Positions 7,818-17,439 of a DNA stretch of 64,000 nucleotides are shown in pieces (the stretch's first letter is position 1; each line of letters begins with the position of its first letter). This DNA comes from JADKAV01 sp041393775 (lineage in GTDB: Bacteria; Actinomycetota; Actinomycetes; S36-B12; UBA10799). Under the pieces are notes generated by a model. That model made no database searches and was not told the origin of the DNA. It saw only the letters and a list, made by a program, of their open reading frames with translations. Location of the stretch: assembly GCA_041393775.1 (NCBI GenBank), contig JAWKJM010000003.1, positions 1,054,001-1,118,000 of the forward strand, written 5' to 3'. Position numbers and translations under genes: made by a program.

Positions 7818-8635
7818 AGGGCGGCCTCCAGCTGTTCGCGCAGTGCCTCGCGCAACTCCGGCGGTTCGAGCAGTCTGACGCGCGAGCCGAGTTCGATGAC
7901 TCTCGCCAGGAAGATCAGCCGATTGGTGACCCGTACCTCCACCAGGTCGCCATCGACCCTTCCACCGAGCATGGCGATGGCGTCTTCCTGAAACCCGGGG
8001 CAGTCCAGCACCGCCGTCACCGGCGGGTCGACCTCCCACGTCACCGGGTCCAGGCCGGGTCGTTGGATGTCCGCCGGCAGGTGGGCCGAACCCGGTGGTC
8101 CCAGGGTGAGGTCGAGCATCCGGACGACGGCGAAACTCTTGTACATCTCGGTGCTGCGCTCCCAGCCGGTGACCACCAGGTCGTGGCCGGACCAGTGCCA
8201 CGCCTCCGGGTCGACCTCGCGTTGTTTGCCGTTGTACGCGAACCACATCACGCACCGGGCCCGGACCGCCTCGCGCACGCGGTCGAGATCGACGGGCGGT
8301 GGTTGGCGCTCGACGCTCACCATGCCGTGATCGCTGGCCGTGGCCAACGCCGCTTGCAGTGCGCTGCTCTGTTCCGGCGTGAACTCCACCCGCATGCGAA
8401 CGTCTCCGGGCAGCAGGACGTAGCGGGCGTCCTCCCCCGGATCGGCTGCGTTGTCGATGCTCAACCCCACTGCCCGGAGGTCGTCGAGGTCGCGCATGAG
8501 CGCACGCTTGCCCGCTTCGTCGTCCCTGTACCCGACCCGTGCCATGAGATCCGGGGCGAGGACCCCGACCCGGCCGGCGGCGGTCAGGGCCAGCGCGAGA
8601 TCCAGGAGTCGCTGGTACGCCTTCGGCTCGCTCAT
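7814..8635 (-). CDS. pafB: WYL-domain transcriptional regulator, PafB
   Basis: The 273-residue protein begins MSEPKAYQRLLDLALALTA, a typical PafB helix-turn-helix opening, with RALMRDLDDLRAVG as the recognition region, then a WYL domain (VMWFAYNGKQREVDPEAWHW and DLVVTGWERSTEMYKSFAV) and a C-terminal WCX region. The WYL ligand pocket is thought to sense single-stranded DNA in the mycobacterial protein. The frame is open to 8908, but the ATG at 8635 fits the family start. It precedes pafC with a 4-nt overlap. The alpha/beta-hydrolase gene is divergent, and the 193-bp gap to it should carry both promoters. Confidence 0.8.
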   Translation of the reverse strand: MSEPKAYQRLLDLALALTAAGRVGVLAPDLMARVGYRDDEAGKRALMRDLDDLRAVGLSIDNAADPGEDARYVLLPGDVRMRVEFTPEQSSALQAALATASDHGMVSVERQPPPVDLDRVREAVRARCVMWFAYNGKQREVDPEAWHWSGHDLVVTGWERSTEMYKSFAVVRMLDLTLGPPGSAHLPADIQRPGLDPVTWEVDPPVTAVLDCPGFQEDAIAMLGGRVDGDLVEVRVTNRLIFLARVIELGSRVRLLEPPELREALREQLEAAL

Positions 8636-8828
8636 GGGACCGGGCTGGCTGACGGGGAGCGGGTCCGGTGGGCTGATCGAACGCCGGCTCGGCTCGACGG
8701 AGCAAACGGAGAGCCGCAGCCGGATCCCCGACGTGTGCACGGGCTCGGGACGTGGCTCACGACACGAGAGTGGCCCCACGGCGCCCGCGCTGGCAACTCG
8801 GTGGCGTCGATTGGGCAAGAATGGAGTT

Positions 8829-10385
8829 GTGAACCCATGGCGCGCACTTGCGGTCGGCGTGGGCGTGGTCGAATCCCTGCGCCCGAGCCTGGTGCCACGC
8901 AATACCACCCATCAGGCCCTGGTGACGGCCGGGTGTGCCGCCACGATGGCCGTGGTCGCCGGTCCTTCTCGCGGGTGGAGCCGGCGGGCCGGCTACGTCG
9001 TGCTGCCCCTCGCGGTCGCCGTGGGGGCCTGGCGGGCGGACACCCACGTGCGTGCCCAGCGGCGTTCCTTCCCGGCTTGGGACCCCCGGCCCCAGAACTC
9101 TGCCCTCGCAGTCGCCGCGGGGACGCTCGGGGCGATGGCGCTCGTCGGTGCACCACGCGGCTACCTCCGGGGGAGCCGGTGGGCCGGTGCTGCGGTGGCG
9201 CGGGTCAGCGGCGGTAGCCCGGCTCGCTGGTCGACAGCGGTCGGCGCAGCGGTCGGAATGAGCTTGGCCACGGCGGCTTCCATCGGCGCGAGATCGGCGC
9301 TCTCCGGGCTGCGGGAAGTGGGAACCGGGCCTGACTTCGCGCTGATGAAGCGCCCCGACGACCCTTACGTGACCGGGGGGCCGGGCTCGCTGGTCGACTA
9401 CGACACGCTGGCCCGCGACGGGCGCCGATTCGTCACGTTCCGCACTCCCGCGGACCAGATTCGCAATGTCGACGGGCGTGCGATGGAACCCGTCCGGGTC
9501 TACATCGGGCTGCACTCGGCCGACACCGTCGAGCAGCGGGTGGATCTGGCCATCGCCGAACTCGAACGGCTCGGTGGGTTCGACCGCTCGAATCTTCTGA
9601 TTATGAGTCCCGCGGGCTCGGGTTACGCGGAGTATGTCGCCGCCGAAGCCGTCGAATGCTTCAGCCGTGGGGACTGCGCGAGTGTGGTCGTGCAGTACGG
9701 CGTCCTTCCGTCGATGCTGTCCCTGCGGCGGGTCGGACTGGGAGCCCGCACCGTCCGGACCCTGCTCGACCGGGTGCACCAGCGGCTACGGGAGTTGGAC
9801 AGGGCGCCGAAGGTGTACATGTACGGCGAAAGCCTCGGCGCGCGGGTCGCGCAGGAAGCGCTGCAGCGCGAGCCGTCCCGGATCCGGGGCACAGGACAGG
9901 TGACCGGGCTTGATGCACTCGTCTCGGTGGGAACCCCTGGCGGCCCGTCCCTGCGCAACGAGTTGCTGCACTGTCCAGCGGTTGTGCATCTCGACCGCTG
10001 GCAGCAGATGGCACCGGACCGTACCGGCCAGTTGTGGTTCCTCGACCATGACGCCGACCCGGTGACCCGTTGGGACGGGGCGCTTGCGTGGCGGCGTCCG
10101 GACTGGCTTCGGGCGCCGCGAGGACGCAACATCCCCGGTGGCATGGCCTGGATGCCCCTGCTCACGTGGTGGCAAGTGATCTTCGACTTGGTCTTCGCCG
10201 CGCAACAGCAGTCCGGGGAATTCCGCTCGCGCGGTCACGACTACCGGGCCGACCTCGCCCCGGTTCTGGCGGCGGTGGTGGGGCACGGCGCAGAGGTCGA
10301 CGCAGTGGCAGAGCTGCTCGCCGAACGAGAAGTGGAGCGCGACACGCTGCTGCAGGAGACGACAGCGAGCAGTCTGCCGCACTGA
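8829..10385 (+). CDS. alpha/beta-hydrolase family membrane protein (PF10081-like)
   Basis: The 518-residue protein has an N-terminal half with three or four hydrophobic segments and a C-terminal soluble domain of the actinobacterial alpha/beta-hydrolase type (Abhydrolase_9). The nucleophile elbow is YGESLGA with Ser335, followed by a region with WFLDHDADPVTRWD, which supplies candidate acid residues. Natural substrates are unknown; members are found near cell-envelope genes. The GTG at 8829 is chosen because the frame upstream is antisense to pafB; an ATG at 8836 is out of frame. The SD is weak. It is convergent with the DUF2510 gene across a family B repeat locus. Confidence 0.75.
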   Translation: MNPWRALAVGVGVVESLRPSLVPRNTTHQALVTAGCAATMAVVAGPSRGWSRRAGYVVLPLAVAVGAWRADTHVRAQRRSFPAWDPRPQNSALAVAAGTLGAMALVGAPRGYLRGSRWAGAAVARVSGGSPARWSTAVGAAVGMSLATAASIGARSALSGLREVGTGPDFALMKRPDDPYVTGGPGSLVDYDTLARDGRRFVTFRTPADQIRNVDGRAMEPVRVYIGLHSADTVEQRVDLAIAELERLGGFDRSNLLIMSPAGSGYAEYVAAEAVECFSRGDCASVVVQYGVLPSMLSLRRVGLGARTVRTLLDRVHQRLRELDRAPKVYMYGESLGARVAQEALQREPSRIRGTGQVTGLDALVSVGTPGGPSLRNELLHCPAVVHLDRWQQMAPDRTGQLWFLDHDADPVTRWDGALAWRRPDWLRAPRGRNIPGGMAWMPLLTWWQVIFDLVFAAQQQSGEFRSRGHDYRADLAPVLAAVVGHGAEVDAVAELLAEREVERDTLLQETTASSLPH

Positions 10386-10499
10386 GCCCGTTGTGCCATC
10401 CGCTGCCCGGCTCGGGCTCGCCGAACATGTTCCCGGTCCTCAGAGGGGCCCGATCATCCCGCGACCAGCCCCAGCCAGACCGGCCGACCCAGCGCTTCC

Positions 10500-10805
10500 T
10501 TGCGCGAGGTTAGAGGACGTCTGCCGCGTTGGTCACCCCGGGCCGTGGCGGGCCGCGGCGTTCAGGCGGGCGGAGATCGCTCGCGTTAGTCATCCATGAC
10601 GTTCGGGCGGGGAAATGCCGGACGGAAATCGCTCGGGTTAGAGAATGTGCACGAGGTTAGAGAAGCCACACGTGCGTTCTCTAACCTCGTGCACGATCTC
10701 TAACCTCGCGACCATTCTCGAACCTCGCGGCCCACTTCTGCGGCGACCGAGTACACCAGCCACGTTCTCTCGCCTGGTGCACGTTCCCTAACCTCGTGCA
10801 CCGCG
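10500..10805. repeat. Family B composite repeat, locus 2
   Basis: The 622-bp gap 10386-11007 contains no gene. It carries one family B element: leader GATCGCTCGCGTTAG near 10575 and AATCGCTCGGGTTAGAGAA near 10627, then the perfect 18-bp inverted repeat GTGCACGAGGTTAGAGAA (10647-10664) and TTCTCTAACCTCGTGCAC (10677-10694) around the loop GCCACACGTGCG, followed by CTCTAACCTCGCG half-sites and decayed copies to about 10803. The rest, 10806-11007, shows no recognisable feature. The flanking genes are convergent. Confidence 0.88.
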
Positions 10806-11007
10806 CCCTGCCCCGGATCACGGCGAAGTAGGCGTTCGTGCACTCGGTGGCGGCTGGCGCTGTCGGCTCCTCGCCGGTGTTGGGCGACCCGGTGCATCGA
10901 AACATCACGCGAAGACGTCGGTGCAGAAGTCCTGCAGCGCTGCGGTGCCGCCGCACGAGTCTGGGTCCGGGCATGCTGCGAGCCCGACAGGCATGTCGGT
11001 CGCGCCG

Positions 11008-12318
11008 TCAGTTCTCCGGTGCGGGGATCGGCACCCCGTTGTCATCGATGGAGCGGTACACCGGGTGATCGGTGAGATCCCGCCAAATGGGGACGATGCC
11101 GATGAAGGTGATGGCAGCCAACGCCATGCTGACCGGCATCAGCAGCAAGTTCAGGATCAGCGCCAGGCCCATCGAGGAGAGCGAATCGCTGGTCGTGGAA
11201 CTCTGTCCCAGAACGATGAGGCTCACCGGCACGCTGATCACCGAGACGATCACGTTGACGATCAGCGATGCGGCCAATGACCAGAGCAGGTAACGGCCGA
11301 ACACCGCCCAGAATTTGCCCTTGGTCGCCCGCCATGACCATCGCAGGGCCCGGTTGCCCACAACGGCCTGTGCGATGACGGGGACCAGCCGACCCGTCAA
11401 CCAGATCGCGGCCGCGATCCAGCCGAAGAAGGCCAGGATGCCCAGCGCAACGGCGACCGCCGGAGCTATCTGGGCGGCCAGGGCCACGATGATGATCGTC
11501 ACGACGAACGCCAGTATCGCCAGCACGCTGAGCAGTACGTAGTAGCCGAACAAGCGAAAACCGCCGGTGAACCCCGACTTCCAGGCCGCCGACCAAGACA
11601 CGGTGTTCGCTGTCGCGGCGTCCATCGCCAGCCGGTTGACGGCGCCGATCTGGACGGTACTAGCCAGCAGTGTCAGCACCCCAAGCACCACCCCGACTGC
11701 CACCCAGGCCCCCACCGGGATCCGGCCGAACGCGTCGCTGAAGTCGGCCTGCAACTGATCGATCTGGGTCTGGGTGAAGGAGCCGTCGGGGTTCGCGTCC
11801 AGCGCCACCCCGAGCGCGTCCAGGCCCCTGCGCAGGGCCGGAATGTCCACAAGTGCCACGGCGGCGCCGGCGAGCACGGCAGTCATCACCGTCCAGATGA
11901 TCACGGAGATCGCGAGGATCGGCCACCATGCACGGCGGGTGATCCGTGCGATGTCCGAGAACATCATCGCCACGGGGCGCATGCCGCTGGCGGTCAGTGG
12001 CCGGGCCGGGGCCGGCGAGTAGGGCGTGTAGCCGCCGAGCGGTTCCGACGGGGTCTGGGTCGCTTGCCAGCCGTTGGGCCCGGTCCATCCCTGATCGGGC
12101 GGAGGTGCCGACGGGGTCGCGGGTTGCGCAACGGCGGGCTCCGCGACCCCGGACGGGTTCCAGCCCTGCCCTGGCTGGGTTTGCGCACCGGCCGGGTCCA
12201 CGGTGTTGGCCGGAGCGGTCCGCGTGTACTGGGTCCAGCCGACCCCGCTCCACCAGCGCAGCCCGCCGGTGCCGTCCGGATTGGGATACCAGCCTGCAGA
12301 GGGCGCCTCATTGCTCAT
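11008..12318 (-). CDS. DUF2510 domain-containing membrane protein
   Basis: The 436-residue protein starts with a DUF2510 domain (AGWYPNPDGTGGLRWWSGVGWT, residues 8-29), a short Trp-rich motif common at the N-terminus of actinobacterial membrane proteins. A Pro/Gln/Ala-rich linker runs to about residue 105, followed by six or so membrane segments with long hydrophobic stretches. The membrane part has no catalytic motif. ATG 12318 is directly supported by the DUF2510 start. The typA gene lies 52 bp upstream on the same strand, so read-through is possible, although the products are unrelated. Function unknown. Confidence 0.8.
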   Translation of the reverse strand: MSNEAPSAGWYPNPDGTGGLRWWSGVGWTQYTRTAPANTVDPAGAQTQPGQGWNPSGVAEPAVAQPATPSAPPPDQGWTGPNGWQATQTPSEPLGGYTPYSPAPARPLTASGMRPVAMMFSDIARITRRAWWPILAISVIIWTVMTAVLAGAAVALVDIPALRRGLDALGVALDANPDGSFTQTQIDQLQADFSDAFGRIPVGAWVAVGVVLGVLTLLASTVQIGAVNRLAMDAATANTVSWSAAWKSGFTGGFRLFGYYVLLSVLAILAFVVTIIIVALAAQIAPAVAVALGILAFFGWIAAAIWLTGRLVPVIAQAVVGNRALRWSWRATKGKFWAVFGRYLLWSLAASLIVNVIVSVISVPVSLIVLGQSSTTSDSLSSMGLALILNLLLMPVSMALAAITFIGIVPIWRDLTDHPVYRSIDDNGVPIPAPEN

Positions 12319-12370
12319 GGGATCAGGCTAGAACGCGGGGCGTCCCCTGAGTCGATGGCGCGCCTGTCCG

Positions 12371-14215
<1,845 letters not shown>

Positions 14216-14349
14216 ATGAAGTGTCCTCGGGTAGGGATACCCAATTGTCGCAGGTGGGTGCACCGTGGTCCCCGGTCATGTGCGCTACAGGGCCGGGGGA
14301 GCCCTGGCGTCGGCTCAGGAGGCAGCCCGGCGGCGCGTAGCCTTAGGGC

Positions 14350-14769
14350 ATGGGAACGAAGACGGTGATGATCCTGGCGCTGGCCATCGGCTCGGTGGGG
14401 CTGGGTGCTCCGACGGCCGCGGCGACGCCGTCGCGGGATCTATACATGGTCAAGGACGTCCAGGCGACCGGTGACGGGACGTACGTCGGGGACTTCGCTG
14501 CTGTGCGCAAGAAGGGCAAGAGCGTAGTGGGCGCGGTCGGGTCCTTCTACAGCGAGTACACGTGTATCCGCGGGAGGATCTCCGGGCACAGATTGCGTGG
14601 GACGTCGTACAACGAGTTCGGCGACCCGACTCCGTTCTCCGTGCGGTGGAAGGGCTCCGGGGCGAAGCAGCGGATCAAAGGCTTCACGAGGGTGACCAAG
14701 GCCGACATGAGGTTGTACGGAGGCAGCAACCCGACTCGGATGATCAAGTACTGCGTGCGCAATACCTGA
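14350..14769 (+). CDS. small secreted protein of unknown function
   Basis: The 139-residue protein begins MGTKTVMILALAIGSVGLGA and has a likely signal-peptide cleavage near residue 25 (PTAAATPS). The mature part is small, basic and beta-rich, with two Cys residues (in YTCIRG and IKYCVRN) that could form a disulfide after export. I do not recognise a domain. The ATG start follows a gap in which no strong SD is seen. A family A element begins 52 bp after the stop. Confidence 0.6.
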   Translation: MGTKTVMILALAIGSVGLGAPTAAATPSRDLYMVKDVQATGDGTYVGDFAAVRKKGKSVVGAVGSFYSEYTCIRGRISGHRLRGTSYNEFGDPTPFSVRWKGSGAKQRIKGFTRVTKADMRLYGGSNPTRMIKYCVRNT

Positions 14770-14820
14770 GCCGGCCGCAGGGGCGCACAGTGCGATTGTG
14801 CTGCGCCACCTGCGGCCACG

Positions 14821-14937
14821 ATTGTGACGATGTTGGGGACCCGTCCGGGTTATGTGACGAAGGTGCGCGGTCCACCCCGTCGAGACCCCGCACCTTCGTG
14901 ACAATCCGGGGTTCGCCGCCACAACTTCGTCACAGAA
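14821..14937 (-). repeat. Family A intergenic nested inverted repeat, copy 2 (inverted orientation)
   Basis: The modules are ATTGTGACGATGTTGGGG, TATGTGACGAAGGTGCGCGG, CCCCGCACCTTCGTGACAA and CCACAACTTCGTCACA. Read on the minus strand it matches copies 3-5 (GGATTGTCACGAAGGTGCG and CAACATCGTCACAATCG in register), so it is inserted in the opposite orientation. It lies between convergent genes, 52 bp after the secreted-protein stop and about 43 bp before the stop of the GGDEF/EAL gene. Confidence 0.88.
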
Positions 14938-14979
14938 GCGTCGCTGAGGTTCCCGCGCCGGGCAGCGGACCTTCCGGAG

Positions 14980-17352
14980 TCAGTGCCGGGCCAGTGCCTG
15001 CGGCATCGCGATGCCGGTGCTCCACATCTGCAGGCACAGGTCGGGCGGCAGTGGCCTCGCGAAGAGGAATCCCTGCGCGTAATACACGCCTTCTTCGAGG
15101 AGGATCTCGGCCTGGTGTGCCGTCTCGACGCCCTCGGCCATCGTCTCCAGTCCCAGCGAGTCCGCGAGCGCGACGATGGTTCGCACGATCTCGCGTGACT
15201 CCGCCGACTCGCCGAGCCCCGAGACGAACGCCCGGTCGATCTTGAGCTGGTGGGTCGGGAGGTCCGCGAGCCGCGACAGCGAGGAGAAGCCGGTACCGAA
15301 GTCGTCGATGGCGATGTTCACCCCGAGCGCGCGGATGTGGTCGAGTTCCCGACTTGCGTCGCGGGTCATAGCGGCACCTTCAGTGACTTCGACTATCAGC
15401 CATTCGGGGGCGACTCCGCAGCGGCCCAGGACGGTGGAGACCACGGTTGCGAAGTCCCCGGTCAGTTGCGCCGTATCCACGTTGATCGATACGACCGCAT
15501 CGATACTCTTGCGCCACTCGGCAACCGTCTTGCACGCCGACTCCAGCACCCAACTGCCCAGTTGCTGCATCAAGCCATGTTCACGAGCCAGCGGCACGAA
15601 CTCCAGCGGTGAGATCAGCCGGCCCGTTTCGTGCCACCGTACGAGTGCTTCGACGCCGACCAAAGAGCCCGTGCGCATATCGATCTGCGGCTGGTACTCG
15701 AGGAAGAAATTGCGGTCCGGATGTCGCATGGCGATCCGCAAGGACCGGGCGAGTTGTCGGCGCGACGCCCCCTGCGCGGCCATCACGGGATCGAAGCGCA
15801 CCACCGAGTCGGCGGGCTGCTTCTTGGCCTCGCGCACCGCGATGTCGGCGTTCACAAGCAGGCTGTCCAAGGTACTGCCGTCCTCGGGCCGCACAGCGAT
15901 ACCGACCGAACTGGTGAATTGAACATCGCGGTCACCGATCGGGATGGGTTCGGCGACCAGAGTGACGACCATGGTCGCGAGACCGTCGATGGAACCGCGG
16001 TCGACCGCCCGGGCGACGACGAACTCGTCACTGCCGAGCCTGGCGACGATCGAATCGGGATCGCCGCTGAGCACCGACAGGCGCTCGGCGATCTGCCGCA
16101 GCACGAGGTCTCCGGTGGGATGTCCCCATGCGGTGTTGACCTCTTTGAAGCCGTCGAGGTCGATGAACAGGAAAGCCAGTGATCGTTCGGGGTTGCGCGC
16201 ACTCCACTCGTCGAGCCAGCTGTGCAGGCCGTCCCGATGGGGCAGGCCGGTCAGCGGGTCGCGCTCGGCCAGGAACCGCAAGCGGTTCGTTGCCTGCTGC
16301 AGGTCGTTCGCGGTACGACGGATGCGCCGGGCATCCAGCCACTTCCAGACCGAGAAGCAGAGCATGAACGTGAAGAGCAATCCGGCCAGCAGCGCGGCGA
16401 GTGGCCGCCACCACCCTTGCGTCGCCAGTAGTTCCGGGGCTGGAAAGCCTGCGACGACCAAGTCCTGATCGTCGGAGATGCTGATCTTCGCCCGGCTGGT
16501 GAGCAGTTCCGGGTTCTCGGGAAGGGGGGTGCCGTCGATGGACCACAGCAACTTGGGCGGATCCTCGCGGGAATCGGTCAGCATCATCGAGGTCAGGTCC
16601 GGATCACCATGTGTGGCGGCCGCCTGCATCCAGTCGGAAACCCGGATCGAGGTCAGAGCGACACCGGTCCACTGGGCGCGGCGTTTCCTGACCGTCGGGG
16701 GTGGCCGGCCGTTGCGGTAAGCCGGGGTGTAGATCACCAGTTGCGCGGCGTCGCCGTATGTCTGCCGGAATTCGCTGACCTGCGCCTGCCCGGTGTCCCG
16801 CGCTTTGACCACGATCGCGCGTCGAGTGGGGTCGGACAGCAGATCCAGCCCGATGGCCTGCTCGTGGCCGATCAGGGGCTCGCTGTACATGATCGGCAGA
16901 TACTCGCGCCTGCGCCCCGATGCGGCCTGGTCGGTGCTCCCGGTACCAGTCGACACGGCGGGGCCCTGGCTCTTGGCGAATCGGGTTCGGATGTCCCCGC
17001 GCCGGTTACTGGTTATCCGGGGGGCGAACTGCACGGAGTCGACGTCATCGGAACCACCCAGCACGCGTCGGACGAATGCCCCGTACTGGTGATGGCTCAC
17101 GTTGCGCTGGACCGCGAACAATCCCGTGACTGCCCGCGTTGAGCCTTTGAGAGCGCCCAATGACTGACCAGCCTGTTCGGCCGCCTCGCTGATCGTCTGG
17201 TCCGCGACCTCGTCGGCGGACTCGGCAACCAGATGGCGCTGCATGTCCACGAAACCGCCGGTGAGGCCCAATCCGAGCGCGGCAACCAGCGCCACGGGGA
17301 TGGTGTAGCGCCAACCCGAGGGCGTGCTCGGTTGCATGACCGATTTCGTCAC
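14980..17352 (-). CDS. CHASE-GGDEF-EAL transmembrane cyclic-di-GMP protein
   Basis: The 790-residue receptor has TM1 (about 17-35), a periplasmic CHASE sensor domain (about 75-290, with SVQFAPRIT and YLPIMYSEPLIG), TM2 (about 316-337), a GGDEF domain (360-520) and an EAL domain (535-785). The signature of the cyclase domain is GSDEF at 440-444 instead of GGDEF, so cyclase activity is doubtful. The EAL domain retains all expected residues: EALVRW at 568-573, Asn624, Glu658, DDFGTG at 683-688, Lys704 and the AEGVET glutamate. It is therefore most likely a sensor-controlled cyclic-di-GMP phosphodiesterase. GTG 17352 is used; an in-frame ATG at 17337 is an alternative. Its neighbour on the other strand is the PLC-like gene, 87 bp away. 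Confidence 0.88.
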   Translation of the reverse strand: MTKSVMQPSTPSGWRYTIPVALVAALGLGLTGGFVDMQRHLVAESADEVADQTISEAAEQAGQSLGALKGSTRAVTGLFAVQRNVSHHQYGAFVRRVLGGSDDVDSVQFAPRITSNRRGDIRTRFAKSQGPAVSTGTGSTDQAASGRRREYLPIMYSEPLIGHEQAIGLDLLSDPTRRAIVVKARDTGQAQVSEFRQTYGDAAQLVIYTPAYRNGRPPPTVRKRRAQWTGVALTSIRVSDWMQAAATHGDPDLTSMMLTDSREDPPKLLWSIDGTPLPENPELLTSRAKISISDDQDLVVAGFPAPELLATQGWWRPLAALLAGLLFTFMLCFSVWKWLDARRIRRTANDLQQATNRLRFLAERDPLTGLPHRDGLHSWLDEWSARNPERSLAFLFIDLDGFKEVNTAWGHPTGDLVLRQIAERLSVLSGDPDSIVARLGSDEFVVARAVDRGSIDGLATMVVTLVAEPIPIGDRDVQFTSSVGIAVRPEDGSTLDSLLVNADIAVREAKKQPADSVVRFDPVMAAQGASRRQLARSLRIAMRHPDRNFFLEYQPQIDMRTGSLVGVEALVRWHETGRLISPLEFVPLAREHGLMQQLGSWVLESACKTVAEWRKSIDAVVSINVDTAQLTGDFATVVSTVLGRCGVAPEWLIVEVTEGAAMTRDASRELDHIRALGVNIAIDDFGTGFSSLSRLADLPTHQLKIDRAFVSGLGESAESREIVRTIVALADSLGLETMAEGVETAHQAEILLEEGVYYAQGFLFARPLPPDLCLQMWSTGIAMPQALARH

Positions 17353-17439
17353 GGCTCAACTATCTTCTGATGCGGTTATCGGTAGCGACCCGGAAGGGTT
17401 CGTGTACTCAGCGTAGTCAATTGTAGGCGCACAGTTACA

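Noticed and set aside
6330..7991. 553-codon plus-strand frame across cysK and pafC
   Set aside because: It is antisense to two well-supported genes, and its sequence is low in structure and rich in His, Arg and Gly, typical of shadow frames.
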